Shown here piece after piece: positions 26,157-35,272 of a DNA stretch of 64,000 bases. The translations under genes and the position numbers were made by a program. Each line of letters opens with the position of its first letter. The first letter of the stretch is position 1. Below the pieces are notes generated by a model. It searched no databases, was not told where the DNA came from, and saw only the letters and a list, made by a program, of their open reading frames with translations. The DNA is taken from NCBI RefSeq assembly GCF_902459535.1, contig NZ_LR699554.1:2356001-2420000 (forward strand), in the 5' to 3' direction. Source of the DNA: Paraburkholderia dioscoreae (GTDB lineage: Bacteria > Pseudomonadota > Gammaproteobacteria > Burkholderiales > Burkholderiaceae).

Positions 26157-26954
26157 ATGTCGACACCCGCTTCCGCTTCAACCGCAATGCCCGTTCTACA
26201 GGCGCGCGGACTCGTCAAACGTTATGGCAACGTGACCGCGCTCGACGGTTGCGATTTCGAAGTGCTGCCCGGCGAGATTCTCGCCGTGATCGGCGACAAC
26301 GGCGCGGGGAAATCTTCGCTGATCAAGGCCCTTTCCGGCGCCACGGTGCCGGATGAAGGCGAGATTCTGCTCGACGGCAAACCGGTCAGGTTCCGCAGCC
26401 CGCTCGATGCCCGCGCGCAAGGCATCGAAACGGTGTATCAGGAACTCGCGGTCGCGCCGGCCATGAGCATCGCCGAAAATCTGTTCCTCGCCCGCGAGTT
26501 GGTGAAACCGGGCTGGCGCGGCTCGATCTTCAAGATGATCGACAAGCGCCGCATGCTGGAGGAAGCAACCGCGCATATGAAGGATCTGCAGATCGGCATC
26601 CGTTCGATGCGCCAGGCCGTCGAAACGCTCTCGGGCGGCCAGCGCCAGGGCGTGGCCGTGGCGCGCAGCGCGGCTTTCGCGCGGCACGTGGTGATTCTCG
26701 ACGAACCCACCGCCGCGCTCGGCGTCAAGGAAGGCAACATGGTGCTGGAATTGATCCGGCGCGTGCGCGATCGCGGCCTGCCGGTAATCCTCATCAGCCA
26801 CAACATGCCGCACGTGTTCGAAGTCGCGGACCGCATCCATATCCAGCGGCTCGGCCGGCGCGCCGCGCTCGTCAACACCAAAGACGTGCATATGTCGGAA
26901 GCCGTGGCGATCATGACGGGCGCGAAGGAAGCCGACGTCAAGGCGATTGCATGA
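26157..26954 (+). CDS. frcA: Sugar ABC transporter ATP-binding protein, FrcA-like
   Basis: A 265-residue single-domain ATPase: Walker A GDNGAGKSS, signature LSGGQRQGVAVARS, Walker B HVVILDEPTAAL, H-loop ISHNMPHVFEVADRI. Most ribose-type importers use a duplicated ATPase of about 500 residues; the single domain points to the Frc group. GAGGA lies ten bases before the ATG. Likely hydrolyses ATP for fructose (or a related sugar) uptake. Confidence 0.88.
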   Translation: MSTPASASTAMPVLQARGLVKRYGNVTALDGCDFEVLPGEILAVIGDNGAGKSSLIKALSGATVPDEGEILLDGKPVRFRSPLDARAQGIETVYQELAVAPAMSIAENLFLARELVKPGWRGSIFKMIDKRRMLEEATAHMKDLQIGIRSMRQAVETLSGGQRQGVAVARSAAFARHVVILDEPTAALGVKEGNMVLELIRRVRDRGLPVILISHNMPHVFEVADRIHIQRLGRRAALVNTKDVHMSEAVAIMTGAKEADVKAIA

Positions 26955-26984
26955 TGCACGCATCCTGCTGAGCGGGCGCCCATC

Positions 26985-28226
26985 ATGGATACCACCGGCA
27001 CCCGCTCGCCCCTCAAACGCACGGTCGGTTCGAATCAGGTCGGCATGCGTCAGTTCAACGAACGCATCGTGCTGCAGGCGATCCGCCTGCACGGGCCGCT
27101 GCCGAAAGCCGATGTGGGCCGCCTCACGCGTCTTTCCATGCAGACGGTGTCGATGATCGTCGAGCGCCTCATCGACGATGGCCTGCTCGAAAAGCAGGCG
27201 CGGGTGCGCGGCAGGATCGGTCAGCCGTCCGTGCCGATCGCGTTGCGCGCGCAAGGCGCGTACACCATCGGCATCAAGGTGGGACGCCGCAGTCTCGACG
27301 TGCTGGCAATGGATTTTGCCGGCCACGTAGTGCACCGCGATGTGTTCGAATACGCTTATCCCGATCCACGCACGCTGTTTCCCGCACTCGAAAGCAAACT
27401 GGTACGCGTGAACCAGACGCTTGGCGCGAAGGCCAGCCAGGTGGTCGGCGTGGGCGTCGCCGCGCCCTTGTGGCTCGGCGGCTGGCGCGATTTTCTCGGC
27501 GCGCCGCCCGACGCGCTGGAAGCATGGACCGAGATCGATCTGCGTTCGCGCGTCGCCACCATGACGGGCCTGCCCGTCGAGTTCGCCAAGGACACCACGG
27601 CCGCCTGCGCCGCCGAACTCGTGATGGGCCAGGGCCGCGGCATCCACAATTTTCTGTATCTGTTCGTCGGCACGTTTATCGGCGGCGGTCTCGTGATCGA
27701 CGGCCGTTTGCATGGCGGCCCGCACGACAACGCGGGCGCGGTCGGTTCGATTCCGTTACGCGAAGGCGGCCCGCGCAAACCCGCGCGCCAGTTGCTGCAC
27801 GCGGCGTCGGGCTTCGTGCTCGAAAAGCTGTTGAGCGATGCGGGCGCGCCGGCTGCGGCCGCCCACGATCATCGCGCGTTGTCACCGGAAATGTGGCGCC
27901 ATACCGAACAATGGCTCGATAGCGCATGCCCCGCGATCGCCAATGCGCTGACCAATGCGGCCGCGTTGCTCGACCTCGAAGCGGTCGTGATCGACGGCGA
28001 ACTCGACCGGCAACTGGTGCGGGAAATCATTCGACGCACCGAGCGCGTGCTCGACCGCATCGAATGGGAAGGCATGGTGCGTCCGCAATTGCTGGAAGGC
28101 GCCATTGGCGCCGATGCGCGCGCGATGGGCGGCGCGATTCTGCCGCTCTACGCGCATTTCGCGCCGGTGCATGAGCTATTCCTGAAGCCGGCAGCGGAGA
28201 CGGTTTATCCAACACCGCCGGCGTGA
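26985..28226 (+). CDS. ROK-family regulator, FrcR-like
   Basis: A 413-residue protein with an N-terminal MarR-like HTH (NERIVLQAIRLHGPLPKADVGRLTRLSMQTVSMIVERLI) and a C-terminal ROK sugar-kinase fold (YTIGIKVGRRSLDVLAMDFAG, VGVGVAAPLWLGG, FLYLFVGTFIGGGLVIDG). The zinc-coordinating ROK cysteine cluster is not evident, as is common in repressor members. It lies 30 bases after frcA and probably regulates the operon, perhaps through the repeat at 23887. Confidence 0.88.
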   Translation: MDTTGTRSPLKRTVGSNQVGMRQFNERIVLQAIRLHGPLPKADVGRLTRLSMQTVSMIVERLIDDGLLEKQARVRGRIGQPSVPIALRAQGAYTIGIKVGRRSLDVLAMDFAGHVVHRDVFEYAYPDPRTLFPALESKLVRVNQTLGAKASQVVGVGVAAPLWLGGWRDFLGAPPDALEAWTEIDLRSRVATMTGLPVEFAKDTTAACAAELVMGQGRGIHNFLYLFVGTFIGGGLVIDGRLHGGPHDNAGAVGSIPLREGGPRKPARQLLHAASGFVLEKLLSDAGAPAAAAHDHRALSPEMWRHTEQWLDSACPAIANALTNAAALLDLEAVVIDGELDRQLVREIIRRTERVLDRIEWEGMVRPQLLEGAIGADARAMGGAILPLYAHFAPVHELFLKPAAETVYPTPPA

Positions 28227-28256
28227 CTCATCAACACCCGCACGCTTCATCCATGC

Positions 28257-31200
28257 TCATTGCGCAGCGACCTTTGCGACCGAAGCCGTCTTTGCAGGCG
28301 GATTGTCCAGCAACGGCTGCAACACCGGCGCCATCGACTTCAGCAACTGCACCGACAGCGCGCTCGTGAACTCGTAGTGCGCGGCATACGGTTCATGCAC
28401 CCACGCGGTCAAGGTGCCGTAGAAGCGGTCGCCCATCGCGAACACGAAAGTCGCGCTGCGGTTGACCTTGCGCGACTCGATCAGCCGCGCGCCTTTGGCG
28501 AACACGTTGAAGCGCTGATCGCCGGTGCCGGTCTTGCCGTACACCTCGAGCGTCTGGCCGTCGGGGAACGTCATGCCTTGCGCAAGACGCCTCGCCGTGC
28601 CGCCCGTCACCACGTCACGCAACAGAACTTTCACCACGCCGGCGATTTCCGGCGACAACTGCTGTTGCGGCGCCACCGCCGCGCGCCGGAAATGGGTTTC
28701 GTAAGGCGTGTCTTTCGCGAAGTCGAGTTGAGTGAGGCTTTCGGTCGGCACCTTGTTGCCGTTGTTGGCAATCACGCCGATCAATTGCGCGAGCGCGGCG
28801 GGCCGGTCGCCGGAGGCGCCGATTGCCGCAGCATAAGAAGGCGTGAGCGTCGCGAATGGATAACCGAGCGCCTGCCACGATTTGCCGATTGCATCGTAGG
28901 CGCGCAGTTCGACCATCCGTTTGATGCGGCGGTCCTGCGTTGCGTGATAACGAGTCTTGAAGAGCCAGGAATACGTCGACAGACGCACGTCACGGCTCGC
29001 ACTCTGAATCTGGTCGAGCGTGGCGTCGGGATGCTCGCGCAGATAGTTGAGCGTCCACAGTTCGAGCGGATGGACGCTGGAGATGTAGCCACGGTCGTTC
29101 AGATTGAAGCGGTCGATAGCGTATTTCGCGTACAGATTCGCCAGATCCTCGTCGTCGAGCACGGAGGCGGCGGGCGTGTTTTTGAGCGCCGCGCGCATCT
29201 GCGTGTTGAACCATGCGTTCGACTCGTTCGGGGCGACGCTGCGCAACACCGTTGCCACTTTGGACGGCGACTTGCGCACGCCGAGCAGCAGCAACGCCAT
29301 GGCCTGATCGCGCGTCTTGCCGTGATACTTCGTGTAAAAACGATTCATATACACACGGCTTTCCTGATCGGCGAAGCGCGTCAGATACATCTTGCGGGTT
29401 TCCGGATCGCCGAGCCATTGCGACGACGGCCCGGTGGTCTGCACCATTTCGTAATGGACGATGTCGCGCATCAGGCGCACGAACACGAGATTCACCGAAT
29501 GCTGGAACGCACGATGCACGGTCAGGATACGGCTGTTGTCATCCGCTTCGAAATTGTTGAAGGTCTGCGCGCCGCCGCCCGTGTAGAACGTTTCACCGGG
29601 ATTGGCCGAGTATTTGCGCTCCACCGCCGCGTCGAGCATGGCTTGCAGCGAACGGTCCGAAGTGTGCGCGAGATAGTCGAGCGCCCAACGCGTGAGCTGG
29701 TCGTTCGGATCGGGATTGACGGCTTTCAATTCCGTTGTGCTCAGCGGTGCATAACGCTTGTGCAGATTGGAGACGATCTGCAAATACGTGACAACGGTAC
29801 GCAGTTTCGCCGTTGAACCGAGATTCAGGCGCGCGCCGGAATTGATATCGAACGGCTGGTTGACGCTATCGGTTTGCACTCGCACGAGGTTGGCACCGTC
29901 GCGGCGCTCGAACAGCGTGAAGCTATAAGCGATTTTCGACGGATCGTCCGAGGCGCGCAGCATTTCGAAACCGACCAGACCGGCGGCTTTCGCGCCGTCG
30001 CGCGTGGCGGCAGCGGCGAGCCGTTCACTCACGGCTTGCTGAACGGCGTTGTTGAGCGTGCCTTTCGCCCGCAGATCGAGGCGATCGAGTTCGTAGAAAC
30101 TCGAAACCCCGAGCGCGGCGAGCAGATGCGAACGCATGGACGTCACCGCCTTGCGCGACACGAAGGAATCCGTGCTCGCCGTTCTAGCGGGTGCGCGGTG
30201 CAGATCGACCGCGGCGGACAGCGCGGCATCGCGCAACGGAATCGACACGATGCCGCCGTTCGCCAGCAAACGCAGATAACTGTCGGTCAGCCGTTCGAGT
30301 TCGGCATAGCCGTGATGCAGGAAATACGACGGCGCGCGCTGCGCGATCATCAGCGAGAGCACCTGCCTGAACGCCACGCCTTGCTCCGGCAGATTCTGTT
30401 CGGTGGACGGCGCTTTCAGGATGCGATTGACGTCGTTGAAATCGCGGCCGTACCAGGCGGCGAGCCCGTCGCCGATACCGTTGATTTCGCCGATGCCCGG
30501 CTGCGCGGCGAGCGGCACCGAGTTGAGATAGTGAACAACGATCTGCCGGCGCGCCGGCATGGTTTGCGGACCGTTCAGATAGGCACGTACCGAAGCCGAC
30601 GCGATCTGCCGCAACTTCTCCGGCGGCGTCGCCGTGCGTCCGCCCGCCGAGTGGCGGAATTTTTCGATCTGCGTGGCAAGCGTGCTGCCGCCGGGTTGCG
30701 ACTGATGGCGGTTGAATACGCGCACGCCCTGATCGGCCAGGGCGCGGCTGAAACGTCCCCAGTCGATGGCCGGGTTGCGGTTCGGCTGATTCGGATCGAG
30801 CAGATAGCGGTCTTCGATAAAAAGCAGCGAATTCACGACGAGCGGCGGAATCGCGTCGAAGTTGTCGTATACGCGGCCCGGAAACTGCGCGGCGAAGAGC
30901 GGCGCGCCGGTGCCGTCGACGAGTTGCAGGCCCGCCCGATCTTTTTCTTCGTACGGCAGAAAGAGGCCGTTATCCGCCAGCGACAGCATCCGCTCGGAAT
31001 CGCGCGCCTGCGCGCTGATTTCAAACCCGCGTTGCAGCAGGCGTTGCTGGATCGACGGCAGCAGTGCGTAGCCCAGACGGCTGTCGTAAGGGCCTTTGTC
31101 GGCTTCGGGAAAACGGATGGAGTGACTGGGACCCTCGGCGACGGAGAAACCCACGTCGCGAGTCAATTCGGAGAGATAGCGCGCCTGCAATCGCGAGGTT

Positions 31201-31337
31201 TCGATCTCGAACTGGCAAAAGCGCGCCGCCACTGCCAGCGCGAACAGAAACGCCGCCGCCAGCACCCATTTGAACCACCTCCGCACAGGCGCCGTGCCTG
31301 TTGCGCGAAGCGGTAACCGAACCAGTGGCCGATTCAT
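28257..31337 (-). CDS. Bifunctional penicillin-binding protein (transglycosylase/transpeptidase)
   Basis: A 1026-residue cell-wall synthase with an N-terminal TM anchor (WVLAAAFLFALAVAARF). A GT51 transglycosylase domain follows (LLFIEDRYLLDP with the catalytic Glu; QPGGSTLATQIEKF). The transpeptidase domain has the SxxK Ser in LNLGSTAKLRTVVTYL and the KTGT box in GQTLEVYGKTGTGDQRF. It is longer than a typical class A PBP (about 750-850), with extra sequence between domains. GGGGAGAG precedes the start. Divergent from an ECF sigma gene. Probably an accessory peptidoglycan synthase. Confidence 0.88.
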   Translation of the reverse strand: MNRPLVRLPLRATGTAPVRRWFKWVLAAAFLFALAVAARFCQFEIETSRLQARYLSELTRDVGFSVAEGPSHSIRFPEADKGPYDSRLGYALLPSIQQRLLQRGFEISAQARDSERMLSLADNGLFLPYEEKDRAGLQLVDGTGAPLFAAQFPGRVYDNFDAIPPLVVNSLLFIEDRYLLDPNQPNRNPAIDWGRFSRALADQGVRVFNRHQSQPGGSTLATQIEKFRHSAGGRTATPPEKLRQIASASVRAYLNGPQTMPARRQIVVHYLNSVPLAAQPGIGEINGIGDGLAAWYGRDFNDVNRILKAPSTEQNLPEQGVAFRQVLSLMIAQRAPSYFLHHGYAELERLTDSYLRLLANGGIVSIPLRDAALSAAVDLHRAPARTASTDSFVSRKAVTSMRSHLLAALGVSSFYELDRLDLRAKGTLNNAVQQAVSERLAAAATRDGAKAAGLVGFEMLRASDDPSKIAYSFTLFERRDGANLVRVQTDSVNQPFDINSGARLNLGSTAKLRTVVTYLQIVSNLHKRYAPLSTTELKAVNPDPNDQLTRWALDYLAHTSDRSLQAMLDAAVERKYSANPGETFYTGGGAQTFNNFEADDNSRILTVHRAFQHSVNLVFVRLMRDIVHYEMVQTTGPSSQWLGDPETRKMYLTRFADQESRVYMNRFYTKYHGKTRDQAMALLLLGVRKSPSKVATVLRSVAPNESNAWFNTQMRAALKNTPAASVLDDEDLANLYAKYAIDRFNLNDRGYISSVHPLELWTLNYLREHPDATLDQIQSASRDVRLSTYSWLFKTRYHATQDRRIKRMVELRAYDAIGKSWQALGYPFATLTPSYAAAIGASGDRPAALAQLIGVIANNGNKVPTESLTQLDFAKDTPYETHFRRAAVAPQQQLSPEIAGVVKVLLRDVVTGGTARRLAQGMTFPDGQTLEVYGKTGTGDQRFNVFAKGARLIESRKVNRSATFVFAMGDRFYGTLTAWVHEPYAAHYEFTSALSVQLLKSMAPVLQPLLDNPPAKTASVAKVAAQ

Positions 31338-31681
31338 GCTGCTCTCCCCGAGCGGGCGCCATGCTCTTCTGACCTGGCGCACCTTCCAAGGAGTGTAGCC
31401 CGGAACGCGAATTCGCAATCGGTTCGGATTTACCCGAGAGTGTCGCGGCTACAACACCCATTCGCGAGGCATGGCGCAGTGCCCATTGCCGTGAGATATT
31501 CAAAGTATTTCGCGTGTCGAAAAAGCGCCGTTGCAGGCGCTTTTTGCATTCGTGCCAGGCGCTCCGGCAACCGTCTTCGTGCCGGCTCCGCGGCAATCCG
31601 GTCAACTCTTCCGCGGTGCCGAAGGCACGTCGCCCATGCGCGTCACGAACCTGGCCCGCCAAGCTCACCCTGACTGTTTTC
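31338..31681. other. Divergent intergenic region with terminator-like hairpin
   Basis: Between the leftward PBP gene and the rightward sigma gene lies a perfect 10-bp stem AAAAAGCGCC (31520-31529) / GGCGCTTTTT (31536-31545) with a six-base loop, a typical bidirectional intrinsic terminator. No protein gene here needs it, so a small untranslated RNA or leader may end at this point. The start of any such RNA cannot be placed from sequence. Confidence 0.5.
31520..31545 (+). terminator. Intrinsic terminator hairpin, probably bidirectional
   Basis: A-rich 5' arm and T-rich 3' arm around a GCGCC core, six-base loop, ending in five T. Works on either strand in principle; it is oriented ahead of the sigma-factor gene. 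Confidence 0.65.
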
Positions 31682-32251
31682 ATGACCGCCAATCCTCAAG
31701 AACTGACGCCGGAAACGCTTGCTGAACTGCTCGAACGTGTCGCCGGACAGGACGCGGCGGCACTGCGTGAACTCTATGATCTCGCCGCGCCGAAACTGTT
31801 TGGCCTCGCTCTCCGTATATTGAGCAGGCATGAGTGGGCCGAAGAAGTGTTGCAGGACAGCTTCGTCAATATCTGGCGCTTTGCCGGCGACTATCGCCGC
31901 GCGCTGTCCGCCCCCATGACGTGGATGTCGGCGATCGTCCGCAACCGTGCTCTCGATCACCTGCGGCGGATCAACACGCAGGAAACAGAATGGAGCGATG
32001 CGTTGGACGATCTCGTAGCAACCGGCGGCCCGGATCCCGAAGCGCTGAGCGCGGTCAGCCTGCAGGCGCGTCTGCTGGCCGGCTGCATGCAGCAACTGGA
32101 GCCGGCGCAGCGTCAGGCGGTTGCCCTCGCCTACCTGCGCGATCAAAGCCATAGCGAGATCGCCGCAGTACTGGCGGTGCCGCTCGGCACCATCAAGTCG
32201 TGGATCAGGCGCGGCCTCGCCAGGTTGAAGACCTGCCTGGGAGGCGAGTGA
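31682..32251 (+). CDS. ECF sigma-70 family factor, SigK-like
   Basis: A 189-residue extracytoplasmic-function sigma factor. Region 2 is visible as LRELYDLAAPKLFGLALRIL, EEVLQDSFVNIWRFAGDYR and PMTWMSAIVRNRALDHLRR. Region 4 is AQRQAVALAYLRDQSHSEIAAVLAVPLGTIKSWIRRGLARLK, the HTH. Its stop overlaps the next ATG by one base (TGATG), and that gene encodes an RskA-type anti-sigma factor, so this pair is a standard SigK/RskA-like module. Regulon unknown; such modules often answer membrane or oxidative stress. Confidence 0.93.
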   Translation: MTANPQELTPETLAELLERVAGQDAAALRELYDLAAPKLFGLALRILSRHEWAEEVLQDSFVNIWRFAGDYRRALSAPMTWMSAIVRNRALDHLRRINTQETEWSDALDDLVATGGPDPEALSAVSLQARLLAGCMQQLEPAQRQAVALAYLRDQSHSEIAAVLAVPLGTIKSWIRRGLARLKTCLGGE

Positions 32252-33033
32252 TGAATCTCCATCGTTATCCCCAGCTAGTCGATCTGCTGGCCGCAGAATA
32301 TGTGCTCGGCACGCTGCGCGGCGGCGCCAGGCGCCGCTTCGAGCGCTACGCGGAGCAGGACACGACGATCCGCAAGGCCGTCGACGAATGGCAGCGGCGC
32401 GTGTCTCCGATGGCCGAACTCGCGGCGCCGCGCATGCCGCCGGCCGCCGTGTGGGAAGCCATTGAACGGCGCCTCGGCTTCACGGCCGCGCGTGACGCGG
32501 CACGCCCGCACGTTGTGGTTGAAATGCCCGCGCAACCGTCGCGCAGCCCGTTCGGAAACCTGGCGTTCTGGCGCGGCTGGGCACTCGGCGTCACAGGTCT
32601 CGCCGCGGTTGCCGTGGTGGTCGCCGTGCACTCGCTGTTGCCGTCCAGCACGGCGCCGGTCAGTGCGCCGACCGTTGCTCAGCAAACCGAAACAGCCGTG
32701 TCGCATGTCGCCGTGCTGAACAATAAGGATGCGCATCCGGTCATGCTGGTCGCATGGGACGAAGCCCATTCGACCATGACGGTGCAACCGCTCGGCAAGG
32801 TCGAGCTACCCGCGGGCCGGGCGATGGAGCTGTGGGGCATTCCGGCGAGCGGCCAGCCGGTCTCGCTCGGCATGCTGCCGGACAGCGCGAACGGCAAGGT
32901 CGCAGCCGGCCAGCAGAAGCCTGAGAATTATGCGGCGCTGGCGGTCTCGATCGAAGCGCCGGGCGGCTCGCCGGATCACAACGCGCCAAGCGGTCCGGTG
33001 GTGTACACCGGCAAACTGCTGCCGGTATCCTGA
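32251..33033 (+). CDS. Anti-sigma K factor, RskA family
   Basis: A 260-residue single-pass membrane protein. The cytoplasmic N-terminus (LLAAEYVLGTLRGGARRRFERYAEQD) is the sigma-binding anti-sigma domain. The TM helix WALGVTGLAAVAVVVAVHSLL is followed by an extracytoplasmic RskA domain (VMLVAWDEAHSTMTVQPLG, PAGRAMELWGIPASGQPVSLGML, VVYTGKLLPVS). It should hold the upstream sigma factor until a signal triggers release. Confidence 0.93.
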   Translation: MNLHRYPQLVDLLAAEYVLGTLRGGARRRFERYAEQDTTIRKAVDEWQRRVSPMAELAAPRMPPAAVWEAIERRLGFTAARDAARPHVVVEMPAQPSRSPFGNLAFWRGWALGVTGLAAVAVVVAVHSLLPSSTAPVSAPTVAQQTETAVSHVAVLNNKDAHPVMLVAWDEAHSTMTVQPLGKVELPAGRAMELWGIPASGQPVSLGMLPDSANGKVAAGQQKPENYAALAVSIEAPGGSPDHNAPSGPVVYTGKLLPVS

Positions 33034-33174
33034 GGCCGCTCAGCTTCGTCTCGACTCCCGGTCCGGCAACGCCGGCATTTGCTCTATGCGGGTGCCGGCC
33101 TTCCCGGCCGTTCTTCGACACGGGCATCGCGCGACGGCTGGACGCGAGCGCACGAATGCCGCTACCCTAGTTCC

Positions 33175-34455
33175 ATGCAAAGCTTTTACGAAGCCACTGT
33201 CACCCGTTCCTCCACCTATGCGCCGCTGGCCGGCCGGCGTGGCGCCAATGTCTGCATTATCGGCGGCGGCCTGGCGGGATTGTCCACCGCGTTGGGACTC
33301 GCCGAGCGGGGCGTCGCCGACGTCACCGTGCTCGAAGCGCGGCAGGTGGGTTTCGGCGCATCCGGGCGCAACGGCGGGTTCGTGTTCGGCGGCTACAGCC
33401 TCGATTGCGCCGACCTGCTGAAAACTCTCGGTGCAGTTCGCGCCCGCGAGCTCTATACGCTGACCACCGACGCCGTCGATCTGATGAGGAAGCGCATTGC
33501 ACGCTATCACATCGACTGCGATGCGACCGACGCCGGCGTGATCCTCGCCAACTGGTTCGACGAACCGGCGCGGCTCGAGTCGCAGCGGCGTTTGATGCGC
33601 GATTCGTTCGGCGTCGAATGGGAACCGGTGCCGGCGGAGCAGCTCGCTTCGCAACTGAAGACGCGCCGTTATCACGGCGGTCTGTTCGAGCGCAACGCGT
33701 TCCACTTTCATCCGCTCAGGTATGTGCTCGGCGTGGCCGGCGCCGCGGCCCATGCCGGCGTGCAGATTCATGAGCACTCGCCGGTCGTGCGCTTGCAGCG
33801 CGAGGGCGGCGGGTTCGTGGTGCACACGCAGCACGGCGCGCTCGAAGCACGCCACGTCGTAATGGCGGGCGGCGGCTACGCGCGTCGCGTCTACCCGCGG
33901 GTCGAGCGCGCCGTGCTGCCTATCGCCACCTACGTGATGGCAACCGAACCGCTTGGCTCACGTCTGCCAGACGCGATCGACACCCGCGCCGCCGTCTACG
34001 ACACCCGTTTCGCCTTCGACTATTACCGGCCGCTGCCCGACACGCGCATTCTGTGGGGCGGCCGCATCTCGGTGCGCGACCGCGCGCCCGAGGTGATCGC
34101 GCGCCTCTTGCGGCGCGATCTGCTGAAGGTCTATCCGCAGTTGCACGACGTGCGTATCGAGTACGCATGGGGCGGCCTGATGAGCTACGCGCGGCACAAG
34201 ATGCCGCAAATCGGCCGCAGCACGGACGGCGTCTGGTACGCAGTCGGCTTCGGCGGGCACGGCATGGCGCCGACCACCGTGTCCGGCGAACTGCTGGCGG
34301 CGGCGATTGCCGGAGAGCGGCCGGTGCCCGAGGCGTTTGCTTCGTTCGGGCTGACGCCCGCTTATGGCGCGCTCGGTCTGGCGGCCGCGCAACTCACCTA
34401 CACCGCCATGCAGACACGCGACGCGCTCGCCGCGCGCCGCCGGCCCGCTGTTTGA
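33175..34455 (+). CDS. FAD-dependent oxidoreductase, PuuB/DAO family
   Basis: A 426-residue flavoprotein. FAD motif VCIIGGGLAGLSTALGLAERG at residues 23-43, then EARQVGFGASGRNGGFVFGGYSLD, typical of gamma-glutamylputrescine oxidase-like proteins. It also has PIATYVMATEPL, WGGRISVRDRAPE and a C-terminal YAVGFGGHGMAPTTVSGELLA. It probably oxidises an amine or amino acid with O2 or a quinone. No other polyamine genes are nearby, so substrate is open. Confidence 0.85.
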   Translation: MQSFYEATVTRSSTYAPLAGRRGANVCIIGGGLAGLSTALGLAERGVADVTVLEARQVGFGASGRNGGFVFGGYSLDCADLLKTLGAVRARELYTLTTDAVDLMRKRIARYHIDCDATDAGVILANWFDEPARLESQRRLMRDSFGVEWEPVPAEQLASQLKTRRYHGGLFERNAFHFHPLRYVLGVAGAAAHAGVQIHEHSPVVRLQREGGGFVVHTQHGALEARHVVMAGGGYARRVYPRVERAVLPIATYVMATEPLGSRLPDAIDTRAAVYDTRFAFDYYRPLPDTRILWGGRISVRDRAPEVIARLLRRDLLKVYPQLHDVRIEYAWGGLMSYARHKMPQIGRSTDGVWYAVGFGGHGMAPTTVSGELLAAAIAGERPVPEAFASFGLTPAYGALGLAAAQLTYTAMQTRDALAARRRPAV

Positions 34456-34552
34456 CGTCGGCCAACCTATGCGGCCGCTCAAGCCCGGAACCCCGCGCCG
34501 GACGCCATTTTCGCCATGCTAGAATGCGCCGTCACTGCCGCTCGAATACACA

Positions 34553-35272
34553 ATGAAAAAGGGAAGCAAGGCTGCCGAGCCTGATACCAACGGCATCCCG
34601 TCCGACAGTCCGCGTACCGACACCCGGCGCAAGTACGATCCCGAACAGACGAAGCGCAACATCCTCGAGGTCGCGACCCAGGAGTTCTCCGCGATGGGAC
34701 TGACGGGCGCACGCGTCGACGCGATCGCGGAACGCACGAACACCACCAAGCGCATGCTGTACTACTACTTCGGCAGCAAGGAAGGGTTGTACCAGGCGGT
34801 GCTGGAGAAGGTGTATGGCGACATTCGCGCACTCGAACAGGATCTGCACGTCAGCGAACTCGATCCGGTCGAGGGCATGCGCGCGCTAGTCGAGTTTACG
34901 TTCGACTATCACGACCGTCAGCGCGATTTCGTGCGGCTCGTCACCATCGAAAATATTCACGGCGCGAAGTACGTCGAGCAGGTCAAGAGCTTCAAAGGCC
35001 GCAACGTCACCGTGATTCATACGATCGAAGACCTGCTCAAGCGCGGCATCGCGTCCGGACAGTTCCGCAGCGACATCGATCCGATCGATCTGCATCTGCT
35101 GATCAGTTCGCTGTGCTTTCACCGCATCGGCAACCGGCATACCTTCGGCGCCGCGTTCGGGCGCGACCCGTCGCATCCGCGTTTGCGCGCGCGGCATCGC
35201 GCGATGATCGTTGATGCCGTGCTGCGTTTCGTCCGGTCCCGGACGTTCAATCCACCAGCACGATCCGCTTGA
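34553..35272 (+). CDS. TetR-family transcriptional regulator
   Basis: A 239-residue regulator with a long polar N-terminus, a TetR HTH (RNILEVATQEFSAMGLTGARV, then AIAERTNTTKRMLYYYFGSKEGLYQAV, residues about 35-85) and a ligand domain. Its 3' end overlaps the convergent MFS gene by 26 bases. The position next to the quinate/shikimate genes makes it the probable regulator of that locus, perhaps through the repeated GTTTRTA sites at 38132-38174. Confidence 0.92.
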   Translation: MKKGSKAAEPDTNGIPSDSPRTDTRRKYDPEQTKRNILEVATQEFSAMGLTGARVDAIAERTNTTKRMLYYYFGSKEGLYQAVLEKVYGDIRALEQDLHVSELDPVEGMRALVEFTFDYHDRQRDFVRLVTIENIHGAKYVEQVKSFKGRNVTVIHTIEDLLKRGIASGQFRSDIDPIDLHLLISSLCFHRIGNRHTFGAAFGRDPSHPRLRARHRAMIVDAVLRFVRSRTFNPPARSA

